Below are positions 56,115 through 64,000 of a stretch of DNA of 64,000 nt, piece after piece. The notes under the pieces are model-generated. The model did no database searches and was not told where the DNA came from. It worked only from the letters and a program-made list of their open reading frames with translations. The stretch's first letter is position 1; each line of letters opens with the position of its first letter. The translations under genes and the position numbers were made by a program. The DNA comes from Glycine soja (lineage: Eukaryota > Streptophyta > Magnoliopsida > Fabales > Fabaceae), in assembly GCF_004193775.1 (NCBI RefSeq), contig NC_041016.1, forward strand, positions 35,242,319 to 35,306,318. Reading direction: 5' to 3'.

Positions 56115-57365
56115 TCACGTGTCTCCACTCCCTCCCAAGAAGTCAAGCAAATCAGCCATCTCCTCATCCTCGTGGGCTTCTTCTCCATCGCCGGGAGCTT
56201 CTGGGGGTGCCTCTCCTGCTTGGGCCTCGGGCCAATCTCCGGGCCATGCAACCTCTGCCCTGAACTGGTCTGGAGTAGGGCATGAAAAAGGAGCGAAGCC
56301 CTGGCTCTGCATGCTAAGGCTCATCTGGTACAGACAATCATGGGTCCGTACATGTGCTCGGTGGTTGGCCGCCTGCTGGCGAACCAAATGCCGTAAATAC
56401 TGCTCCATGTCAAATGCCCCAGCCTGGCCAGCCTGATGAGGTGGTGGGGGCGCGCCTGCGGCCTGTGGAGCATCACCCTGACCCTGTCTCTGGGTACAGT
56501 ACTTCTCAATAAAAGCCCGGGTGATGGGCGGCCGAATCACCTTGGTAGGTGCAACGGGGACTCCGAACGACTGGCAGAGTCCTGTGATCAGTGCGGGGAA
56601 TCCCAGGGCCCTGTTGGACTTATCTGGGTCCAAAGGGTGTCTAGTGGGCGCCATACCTGCAAAAATATAGATGGCATCAGCGATCAACTGAGCCACATGG
56701 ATGCTCATCCGTGTCAGGATGGCGTACACCAGCTGGCACTTAGGCATGGGGAGGTCGGAATTATGATCGGTGGGCAGGATGTTGCTGAGGAGCAACGTCA
56801 TCCATATCTGGGTCAGGGTGATCATATTGGTGCGCATGATTCGCACTCGCCTCCCTGCAGCAGTCCGGGCAAAATCCTGCCCCGGTATACATAGCAGCTG
56901 GGCGATGGCCTCCTCATCGAACCCATCAGACCGGTTCCTCCTCTGGCCATATTCGCATTCCTGGCCCTCTTCCAACACCATCGGATATCCCAGGAGCTGG
57001 CTGATAGCGTCGGCATCGAACGGGATCCACTGACCCCTAACCCAGGATCTCATGTCACGCACGCCTTCCTCTGTTGGCCAAGCATTGGCGTAAAACTCAA
57101 GGACTATTTCTGGATCAAACTTGGCCATGGGAGTAACCAGTGGTGCCCACCGCCGGCGCCCTATTTCCTCCTGGAAATCAGTATACTCGTCGTCCCTGAG
57201 CTGGACGCGTCGCTCCCGGAGAAACGACCATCCCTTGATGGCTTCGAAACGCTGCTGGTGTACAACGCTCCTAAAGCGGTGACTGTCGTACTCCGGGGCG
57301 GAACTAGTTCCTTCGGCCGCCTTGTCCTTCCTGGACCTCTTTGAGGCAAGCTTCCTCGGTGCCAT
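56115..57365 (-). CDS. Extra ORF of O3 (plant transposon-type protein), intact
   Basis: A 416-residue frame starting MAPRKLASKRSRKDK, with TGA at 56117-56115. I chose the ATG at 57365-57363 because a strong splice acceptor (TTTGCCTTCGCAG) ends two bases before it. The frame remains open further upstream, but that sequence looks intronic. The protein has a basic N-terminus (nuclear-signal-like), a conserved core (FEAIKGWSFLRERRVQL, FYANAWPTEEGV, WIPFDADAISQLLGYP, SNRALGFPALITGLC), a Pro/Gln/His linker and an acidic C-terminus rich in Glu and Pro. It resembles the 'putative plant transposon protein' domain in extra ORFs of Tat elements (memory). Function unknown. It is the only long undamaged frame in this element. 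Confidence 0.85.
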   Translation of the reverse strand: MAPRKLASKRSRKDKAAEGTSSAPEYDSHRFRSVVHQQRFEAIKGWSFLRERRVQLRDDEYTDFQEEIGRRRWAPLVTPMAKFDPEIVLEFYANAWPTEEGVRDMRSWVRGQWIPFDADAISQLLGYPMVLEEGQECEYGQRRNRSDGFDEEAIAQLLCIPGQDFARTAAGRRVRIMRTNMITLTQIWMTLLLSNILPTDHNSDLPMPKCQLVYAILTRMSIHVAQLIADAIYIFAGMAPTRHPLDPDKSNRALGFPALITGLCQSFGVPVAPTKVIRPPITRAFIEKYCTQRQGQGDAPQAAGAPPPPHQAGQAGAFDMEQYLRHLVRQQAANHRAHVRTHDCLYQMSLSMQSQGFAPFSCPTPDQFRAEVAWPGDWPEAQAGEAPPEAPGDGEEAHEDEEMADLLDFLGGSGDT

Positions 57366-57367
57366 TC

Positions 57368-58410
57368 CTGCGAAGGCAAACATTTGGAAAGTTAGTTTTA
57401 GAAGAAATATAACAATCATTACAAACAAGGGCCAAACAACACTTCTCATGGCACGAGTGTCAACATGCACTTTATAAAATAATCATATTGGGGTCGTGCT
57501 ATTTTATGACACATACGTATTTGCACACATAAAAATTTTGTGTGAAGCATTTTACGACACCTATTCATGTACATATTTTTTGACAAACCTTTTCATGCTA
57601 CATCCTATATATATATATACACACATTTTTTTGGAAGACTTCTTTTGTTACCTACTCACAAATACACATATTTTGAAAAACACTTTTACGCTACCCATCC
57701 AACACTTTGTAAGGCACTTCATGCTATATATATTCATATTATGCAAGGCATTTTCATGCTATATATATTCATATTTTGCAAGGCATTTTATTCAACTTTC
57801 TGCAAGGCATTTTATTCAACATTTTGCAAGGCATTTCCATGCTATATATATTCACATATATACATACCGTTGAAAGGTATTTTCCATGCTACCTAGGTGC
57901 AAGGCATTCCTCATGGGGCAGCCAAATTTAAATTCTAATAACAACCTCTCAAACATGTCCTAATATTCATGCCTTTTTACATTCAAAACCAAAACTTAGA
58001 TTCCTAGGCGTAAGTCATGCTTCCTTGTATTGAAATTAAAAGCTTGGGTTCCTAGGCCTAGAATTGCATTCGGGCACTCATTTTAAATCCTTCACGCTGT
58101 CCCTATACATATAAAACAGTCCCACAACCCAAAGCTCACAAAACCATGCTCATATGTCGTTGAGGCATTTCACCGAGCACTTGGTGGGCGCATGTTTAGG
58201 CACGAATATCAAGAGAATGGGGACAATGTGGCATGCGCCATTACTTCAGAATACACCCTAGGCCAAGGCCATCCCTTACAACCCCTCAATTCAACAAAAA
58301 CAAGCAACAATTTGAGGATAAATCCCTCACGTTTCTTAGCAAACACAAGCAATTTAGAGCACCAAAATACATCAATGGAAAGCTAGAAAGCCCAAGAATG
58401 AGGTACTTAC
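57368..58410 (-). other. Predicted leader intron of the extra ORF
   Basis: On the minus strand, donor CAACAA|GTAAGTACC (GT at 58410-58409) and acceptor TTTGCCTTCGCAG|GAATGG (AG at 57369-57368) bound 1043 nt. The donor context matches the LTR sequence CAACGG|GTAAGTACC at 51302-51310. The intron contains AT-rich short repeats and no conserved ORF. Confidence 0.6.
57700..57870. repeat. Short degenerate repeats inside the leader intron
   Basis: About six copies of TGCAAGGCATTT(T), several followed by CATGCTATATATATTCA. Confidence 0.85.
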
Positions 58411-58617
58411 TTGTTGGAGACGAATAATAGAGCAAAACGGAATCAAAAACGCAAAAAAAGGTGACCTAAGGGCTGCAAAATCCGTGAGTCCCGTGAGCTT
58501 TCTTTTTGAATGAGGGGGGGAAGTTTTTGAATGAAAAAACGTCCCCCCCCTTCGTCATTTTTATATTTTGGTGCAGAGGTGGCTCGCCCAGGCGAGCCCA
58601 GCTCGCCCAGGCGAGCT
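58411..58617 (-). promoter_or_regulatory. Predicted internal promoter and 5' exon of the extra ORF
   Basis: On the minus strand: two palindromes AGCTCGCC-TG-GGCGAGCT (58617-58600) and GGCTCGCC-TG-GGCGAGCC (58598-58581), then a TATA box (ATATAAAAAT, about 58566-58557) 16 bp later, then a ~150-nt leader ending at the donor GTAAGTACC. This is the arrangement and spacing of the O3 LTR promoter (palindromes, 17 bp, TATA). A 35-40-base T tract (58627-58660) lies just upstream. Confidence 0.6.
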
Positions 58618-58624
58618 AACCTGC

Positions 58625-58661
<37 letters not shown>
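58625..58661. repeat. Poly(T) tract
   Basis: An uninterrupted run of about 36 T residues (poly(A) on the element strand), upstream of the predicted internal promoter. It may be a nucleosome-excluding tract or a trace of reverse-transcribed poly(A). Confidence 0.95.
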
Positions 58662-58665
<4 letters not shown>

Positions 58666-59364
58666 GAACATTGACCATGTCCCCTCCCTTCTCATGGATT
58701 AGCATTTTGCCTAACTTGAACTTACTTAGGTTAGAATCAGGCATTGATTACTTATCTTATTATTACTCTTTTCCTTTTTAAAACAAACAAATAGTAAAAG
58801 AAAGCTACAAAACAGAAAGGATACGGGGCTGCCTTGCAGCGACATTCCCTGCTTGTTTCGCACAGAGAAGAGCAACGATCGGTCGGTCGTGACCCCATCC
58901 CCGCTTGCGTTCATCCTTAAGTACCTGCAAGTAACAAACAACCAGGTATGGCCAATCTTGGCCGCATCATTACCCTACCTTTACTGGTTTCTGCCATTCA
59001 TGTTTTGTCTTCACTCCAGAAGGTAGCCCAAGGTGATCCTGCCCCTGTTTTACCACAACAATATACATGCGTATGTGTATGCATATGCATGAATGTTTTC
59101 AAACGCAGAAAATTTAGGGGAAGTTGGTTCGGGTTCAATTCTAATTAAGCGCTTGTGGGATCCCATAAACTGAGCGGAAGGGCTCAGGTGATCACAGATC
59201 AATGCAAGGTGTGAAACTAACGTGAGGACTAAAAGCCTCGAATCCACGTTCATTTCTTTGAAAGATTGTAACGAGAGATACATCAGACAGGAAATCCCTG
59301 GGGGAAATCCAGAAAACGCATAAAGATAAAGAACATGCAGCGACATCCTTAATTGCCCCAGCTT
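58662..59364 (-). other. Spacer between integrase and internal promoter, no gene seen
   Basis: About 700 bases without a supported ORF. It includes a run of alternating GCATATG-like sequence near 59070-59090. Presumed 3' untranslated part of the pol transcript. Confidence 0.6.
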
Positions 59365-60676
59365 CTAAGCATAATATTGTTTGACGACATCAGAGTTCAC
59401 GGGTGAAGGTAGCTCTTCGCCATCCATGTTGGTAAGCACCAAAGCTCCTCCGGAAAAAGCTCTCTTCACGACAAAAGGCCCTTCGTAGTTCGGGGCCCAT
59501 TTCCCTCGATGGTCTTTGACAGCATGGGACATTTTCTTTAGCACAAGGTCTCCCTCATGGAACTTGCGTAAGCGTACTTTCTTGTCGAATGCACTCTTCA
59601 TTCTTTGCTGGTATAAGCGCCCATGACTCATGGCCGTTAAGCGCTTACCCTCAATGAGGTTGAGCTGATCGTAGCGTGTTTGAGCCCACTCTGATTCCTT
59701 TAACCCGGATTCTGCCAAGATCCTTAATGACGGGACTTCTACCTCAAACGGTAACACCGCCTCCATCCCATATACCAATGAGAATGGCGTTGCCCCAGTT
59801 GACGTTCGCACTGAAGTCCGGTAACCGTGTAACGCGAATGGGAGCATCTCGTGCCAATCCTTGTATGACACGGTCATCTTTTGGATAATCTTTTTGATAT
59901 TCTTATTGGCCGCTTCCACGGCTCCATTCATCTTTGGCCGGTAAGGCGTGGAATTGTGATGCTGGATTTTAAACTCCTCGCACATTTCTGCCATCATCTT
60001 ATTATTCAGGTTGGTGCCATTGTCCGTGATAATCTTCCTTGGCAAACCATATCGGCAGATGATCTCTTTCTTGATGAACCTGACCACCACATTCCTCGTG
60101 ACATTGGTATATGAGGCCGCCTCGACCCACTTGGTGAAATAATCTATCGCTACGAGGATGAAGCGATGACCATTCGAGGCCTTGGGCTCAATGGCCCCGA
60201 TGACATCTATTCCCCACATGGAGAAAGGCCAAGGGGCGGACATGACATTCAGAGGATGTGGTGGGGCATTGACATTATCTGCGAATGCTTGACATTTGTG
60301 GCACTTCCTCACATGGACACAACAATCACTTTCCATGGTAAGCCAGTAATAACCTGCCCTTAAGATCTTCCTGGCCATAGCATGCCCGTTGGCGTGCGTT
60401 CCAAACGAGCCCTCATGGACTTCCTCGATCATGTGATTTGCCTCCTTGGCATCCACACATCGCAGGAGTGTCATGTCGTGATTCCTCTTATACAGTGTGC
60501 CTCCGCTCATGAAGAAACTGGCTGCCAACCTCCTCAATGTCCTTTTATCGTTGTCGGCAATCTCTGGCGGGTATTCTTTGCTTTCGACATATCGCTTGAT
60601 GTCGTAATACCAGGGCTTTCCGTCCCGTTCCTCTTCCACTTGGCAACAATGTGCGGGTTTGCCCACGACACTGAAA
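59365..60676 (-). pseudogene. O3 integrase, separated by a frameshift
   Basis: 438-codon open stretch. The N-terminal zinc-binding part reads HEGSFGTHANGHAMARKI ... CHKCQ (HHCC). The catalytic core shows Asp in MWGIDVIGAIEP, Asp in RKIITDNGTN and Glu in MNGAVEAANKNIKK, so the D,D,E triad is present. The C-terminal part has GDLVLKKM and WAPNYEGPFVVK. Integrase inserts the cDNA into chromosomal DNA. It is fused in principle to RNase H upstream, but one extra base in an A run (plus strand 60674-60676) throws it out of frame. The domain itself looks complete. Confidence 0.88.
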
Positions 60677-61460
60677 TTCAATGTAGGGTAGGTCCCCGTG
60701 CGGTGTTAGCTGGAACATAGATGCCAATGTAGCAAGTGCATCCGCCATTTGATTTTCCTCGCGGGGAACATGATGGAAGGAGATCTCATCGAAAGTCTCA
60801 GCCAACTCTTTGATGTAGGCTTTGTAGGGTATCAGCTTGGGATCTCTAGTTTCCCATTCTCCTCTCAGCTGATGGATTACCAACGCTGAGTCGCCGTACA
60901 CCTTGAGTAGTTTGACATCGGAGTCAATTGCTGCCTGGACGGCTAGGGCACATGCTTCATATTCGGCCATGTTGTTGGTGCAGTCGAATCCTAGCCTGGC
61001 TGTGAAAGGTACACATTGATTGTCCGGAGAGATCAACACTGCCCCAACGCCATGACCTAGAATGTTTGACGCTCCGTCAAACCATACAGTCCATTTGTCC
61101 CGATCTTCGTCCAACTTTTCCTCGAACAAGGCCATGATGTCCTCATCCGGGAATTCCGGATGCATGGGCTGGTAGTCGTTAAGAGGCTGTTGAGCCAAAT
61201 AATCTGCCAAAGCGCTTCCTTTTATCGCCTTTTGGGTGACGTAGACTATATCAAACTCAGATAGCAAGACTTGCCACCGGGCGATTCGTCCTGTGAGAGC
61301 TGGCTTTTCAAAGATGTACTTAACCGGGTCCATTTTGGATATCAACCAGGTAGTATGACTTAGCATATACTGCCTTAGGCGATGGGATGCCCATACTAAA
61401 GCACAACACGTTCTTTCGAGCAAGGAGTAATTCATCTCACAGGTCGTGAACTTCTTGCTT
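60674..61460 (-). pseudogene. O3 tandem RNase H modules
   Basis: The first module's end is seen as MNYSLLERTCCALVWASHRL and YIFEKPALTGRIARWQVLLS, the usual gypsy RNase H. It is followed by a second module (VWFDGASN, NNMAEYEACALAVQAA, VYGDSALVIHQLRGEW, ENQMADALATLAS), which carries its own Asp/Glu/Asp/Asp series and resembles the archaeal-type RNase H acquired by the Tat lineage (established knowledge, assignment by eye). Frame breaks lie at both ends (near 61461 and 60674), each consistent with one base. Confidence 0.87.
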
Positions 61461-62748
61461 AGTAGTAAACAGCGCGCTCTTTCTTCCCGGATTCGTCATG
61501 TTGCCCCAGCATACACCCCATTGACTCGTCCAAGATTGTCATGTACAAAATGAGAGGCCTTCCAGGTACTGGTGGCATAAGCACGGGAGGATTCATTAGG
61601 CACTTTTTGATCCTTCCAAAAGCCTCTTGGCAATCCTCATTCCACCGATCAGTTTGGTTTTTGCGCAAGAGTTTAAACAACGGCTCACAAATGGCGGTGA
61701 GCTGCGATATGAATCTGGCAATATAATTCAAGCGCCCCAGGAAACCTCGGACTTGCCTCTCTGTACGGGGTTCTGGCATCTCAAGGATAGCCTTCACTTT
61801 TTCGGGGTCTACCTCTATCCCTTTCTGGCTTACAACGAAACCAAGCAATTTCCCTGATTTGACCCCAAAGGTACACTTAGCGGGGTTCAACCTTAATTGA
61901 TATTTCTTAAGCCTTTCGAACAACTTCCGCAGGTTGACAAGGTGTTCTTCCTCAGAGTTAGATTTAGCGATTATGTCGTCCACGTAGACCTCGATTTCTT
62001 GATGCATCATATCATGGAACAAAGCTACCATGGCCCGTTGATAAGTTGCCCCGGCATTCTTGAGTCCAAAGGACATCACCTTGTAACAGAACGTTCCCCA
62101 CAGGGTGACGAAGGTAGTCTTTTCCATATCCTCGGGCGCCATCTTTATCTGATTGTAACCAGAGAAACCATCCATGAAGGAAAATAAAGCGAAATTGGCC
62201 GTGTTATCTACGAGGATATCGATGTGTGGTAACGGAAATTGTCCTTGGGACTGGCCCGATTCAGGTCCCGGTAATCTACACACATTCGTACTTTCCCACC
62301 TTTTTTAGGAACTGGTACGATGTTGGCAACCCATTCTGGATACCGAGCGACGGCCAGAAATCCAGCGTCAAACTGCTTTTTCACTTCTTCTTTTTATCTT
62401 CAAGGACGTTTCGGGTTTCATCCTCCTCAATTTCTGTTTTACTGGGGAACACCCGGGATTTAGAGGCAATCGGTGCTGCACAATGTCAGAACTCAAACCG
62501 GGCATATCTTGGTAGGACCAAGCAAAGATGTCTTGGTAGTCTTTTAGCAGGGTTATTAATTCTTCACGGATAGGTGCGGTAATGCCTGTACCTATCTTTA
62601 CTTCCCTCTTTCCACTGCCAATTCCTAAGTCTACTAGCTCTGTTTCTTCTTGATGAGGCCCCATTTCTTGGTCCTCATGGGCGACCATTCTTTCTAGTTC
62701 CGAAGGAAGTCCCACATCCTCATCTCCTTCATCTTCCGTTTGGTTCAT
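61459..62748 (-). pseudogene. O3 reverse transcriptase
   Basis: From 62748: an acidic linker (MNQTEDEGDEDVGLP), the RT lead-in DIFAWSYQDMPG and LRRMKPE, then a frameshift in a T run at 62391-62395. The next frame holds PKKGGKVRMCVDYRDLNRA, followed by another single-base loss near 62234. The long frame 62283-61459 has FSFMDGFSGYNQIKMAPED, FGLKNAGATYQRAM, the catalytic YVDDII and the thumb/connection (LGFVVSQKGIEVDPEKVKAI, RGFLGRLNYIARFI). The catalytic Asp pair is intact. The first exon joins through the 178-nt intron to protease. Confidence 0.9.
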
Positions 62749-62812
62749 TTCTTGCTCGAAGTTGATAGACGGGTCCCAGGTATTAGTACCTTCGGGGGAC
62801 TCGTCATCGAAT

Positions 62813-62990
62813 CTGCCGTTTTAGAAAAAGAAGTAAACATGCAAATGAATGAGAATGGGTAGAGACTAGGAACAGATGAAGAAAGATCCTTGTATTATAA
62901 ATTCAAAAACAAAAGACACAAAGCCTTAACAAAAAGAAAACTCTAAAGCCTAGGCCCAACTATAGAGCTTTTAAAACCGTAAAGGTTTAC
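62813..62990 (-). other. Intron between protease and RT (Ogre-type)
   Basis: On the minus strand: donor CATAAT|GTAAACC (GT at 62990-62989) and acceptor CTAAAACGGCAG|ATTCG (AG at 62814-62813). Splicing removes a TAA that immediately follows the donor and joins the protease frame to the RT frame without a shift (IIFDDESPEG ... MNQTEDEG). Unspliced RNA would give Gag-protease only. Ogre elements are known to use such splicing to control pol output. Confidence 0.8.
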
Positions 62991-64000
62991 ATTATGCTCG
63001 TTGCGTAAATGCCGGGGCGTTCCTCCACTCGCCAATTTCCCAGCTGGAAATCAGGAGGGCATGGTCGGACCAAATCCAGAGTTCTTGGAACATCATCTTC
63101 ACATATCGCGACCACTTGACCTTCGTCTCCCAGACCCGCACTTATAAAGCTTCTACTTATGTGGCAGGGCGGGTTTCCTTCACTTTCTTGTTTCCAACGC
63201 GAGCTCTGACCACTGTTCTTCCTTCCCGCGATGCTTCTTTTCATGTCCGCCTGAGTGGGCCTATATCCTAAACCATACTTCCCACGATTCCCTTGGGTTT
63301 TTATCAGACCAGTTATGCCGCCATTGTCTTTGCCTAAACCCATCCCGGGTTCATAACCGTTCCCCCAACATAACTCGGGCCATCATTACCGCCGCCTCGG
63401 ACAGACAAGGTTGCCCAAAGAGGGAGTCCACGGAGGAAATGCTGACCACCTCAAAAGACTGGAAAGCGGTTTCTAACGATTCTTCTGCGGCTTCTACATA
63501 AGGCATGGAGGATGGGCAGCTTACCAAGATATCTTCCTCGCCTGACACGATGACCAAGTGCCCCTCCACTACGAATTTCAGCTTTTGGTGGAGTGTAGAA
63601 GGCACAACACCCACTGAGTGGATCCACGGGCGCCCCAACAGGCAACTGTAGGGTGGGTTAATGTCCATTATCTGGAAAGTGACTTGACAGGTGTGAGGGC
63701 CTATCTGTACAGGGAGATCGATCTCTCCCCTAACCTCTCGACGAGTGCCGTCGAAGGCCCGAACCACCATTGAACTTGGTTTTAAATGGGAAGCATTGAA
63801 TGGTAACTTGTCCAAAGTGCTCTTAGGCATCACGTTTAAACTGGAACCATTATCGATGAGCACCTTGGCCACGATATGGTCCATACACTTGACTGATACG
63901 TGTAAAGCCTTATTATGCCCTCTCCCCTCGGCGGGGATTTCTTCTTCGGCGAAGGCAAGATAGTTGTTGGCAGTGATATTGTTGACCAGCCCTCCGAAAC
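62985..64000 (-). pseudogene. O3 aspartic protease and linker (partial, window edge)
   Basis: 63884-63351 reads VLIDNGSSLNVMPKSTLDKL, then GEIDLPVQIG, PYSCLLGRPWIHSVG: an aspartic protease with DNG in place of DTG/DSG, usual in Tat/Ogre. After a 1-nt frameshift in a C run (63361-63365) comes a Gly-rich motif (GMGLGKDNGGITG), resembling a G-patch, up to the splice donor. The coding continues beyond 64000, where gag should lie. Confidence 0.85.

Larger units (their letters stand above)
50095..64000 (-). mobile_element. Tat/Ogre-like gypsy element O3 (runs off right edge)
   Basis: Minus-strand order visible: protease, intron, RT, RNase H, second RNase H, integrase, extra ORF, long 3' UTR with tandem repeats, polypurine tract, 3' LTR. 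The DNG-type protease motif, intron between protease and RT, second RNase H module and extra ORF after integrase are hallmarks of the Tat lineage and of Ogre in particular (from the literature as I recall it). gag and the 5' LTR are outside the window. The coding part has several 1-nt frameshifts. Confidence 0.9.

Noticed and set aside
56640..56660. Second splice acceptor (TATATTTTTGCAG) inside the extra ORF
   Set aside because: The sequence is coding in frame and the protein motif continues through it; no donor partner is seen.
57366..57470. Upstream extension of the extra ORF with a hydrophobic stretch (signal-peptide-like)
   Set aside because: The open upstream codons run through a strong splice acceptor; the hydrophobic residues come from the intron's pyrimidine tract.

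Overview
This window is plant repeat DNA, most probably from a legume and likely soybean (Glycine). I infer the host from the plant-type LTR retrotransposons, the recurrent GTAATCGATTAC palindrome, TATA-box LTR promoters and the lack of any prokaryotic feature. The species call rests on memory of repeat families, not on a search. I see no host gene, rRNA or tRNA gene. Almost everything belongs to a nest of LTR retrotransposons plus one endogenous pararetrovirus.

Layout. 1-5078: truncated gypsy LTR pieces and a small non-autonomous LTR element, in AT-rich DNA. 5130-12944: a decayed endogenous caulimovirid on the minus strand. It runs terminal redundancy, tRNA-Met primer site, movement protein, coat protein, protease, reverse transcriptase, RNase H, second ORF, terminal redundancy, and it has TA-dinucleotide repeats at both ends. 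12961-16252 and 20460 onward: non-coding retrotransposon-like DNA split by a solo LTR (family S) that itself holds a deleted gypsy element (family G).

21480-47888: an old Ty1/copia element (plus strand) that has been a landing site. Target-site duplications let the order of events be read. A minus-strand G element (21736-38352, TSD CTAAG) is split by an O-family solo LTR (27774-38055, TSD ATGTG). That LTR is split by a nearly intact G element (28128-36603, TSD GGGTG). The copia body also carries solo LTRs at 39366-40773 (TGAAG), 43920-45585 (TACAA) and 45955-47128 (GAAAT/AAAAT).

47889-64000: an S-type LTR is split by another S solo LTR (48124-49794, TSD AGCAC) and then by a G LTR. The G LTR is split by a large Tat/Ogre-like element on the minus strand that runs off the right edge. 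This element has an LTR, a polypurine tract, a 101-bp tandem array in its 3' UTR, an extra ORF behind what looks like its own promoter and leader intron, integrase, two RNase H modules, RT, a 178-nt intron and protease.

Most notable: (1) S LTRs carry a row of five hairpins whose stem sequences differ while the stem pairing is kept, with self-complementary GTAC loops; (2) the Ogre-like extra ORF sits behind a copy of the LTR promoter module (paired palindrome, TATA, GTAAGTACC donor) and a perfect acceptor at its ATG; (3) a structured 101-bp array may be a satellite in the making; (4) the pararetrovirus is bounded by TA repeats and has pregenome-like terminal redundancy; (5) the youngest G element has LTRs differing by one base yet carries disabling coding changes.
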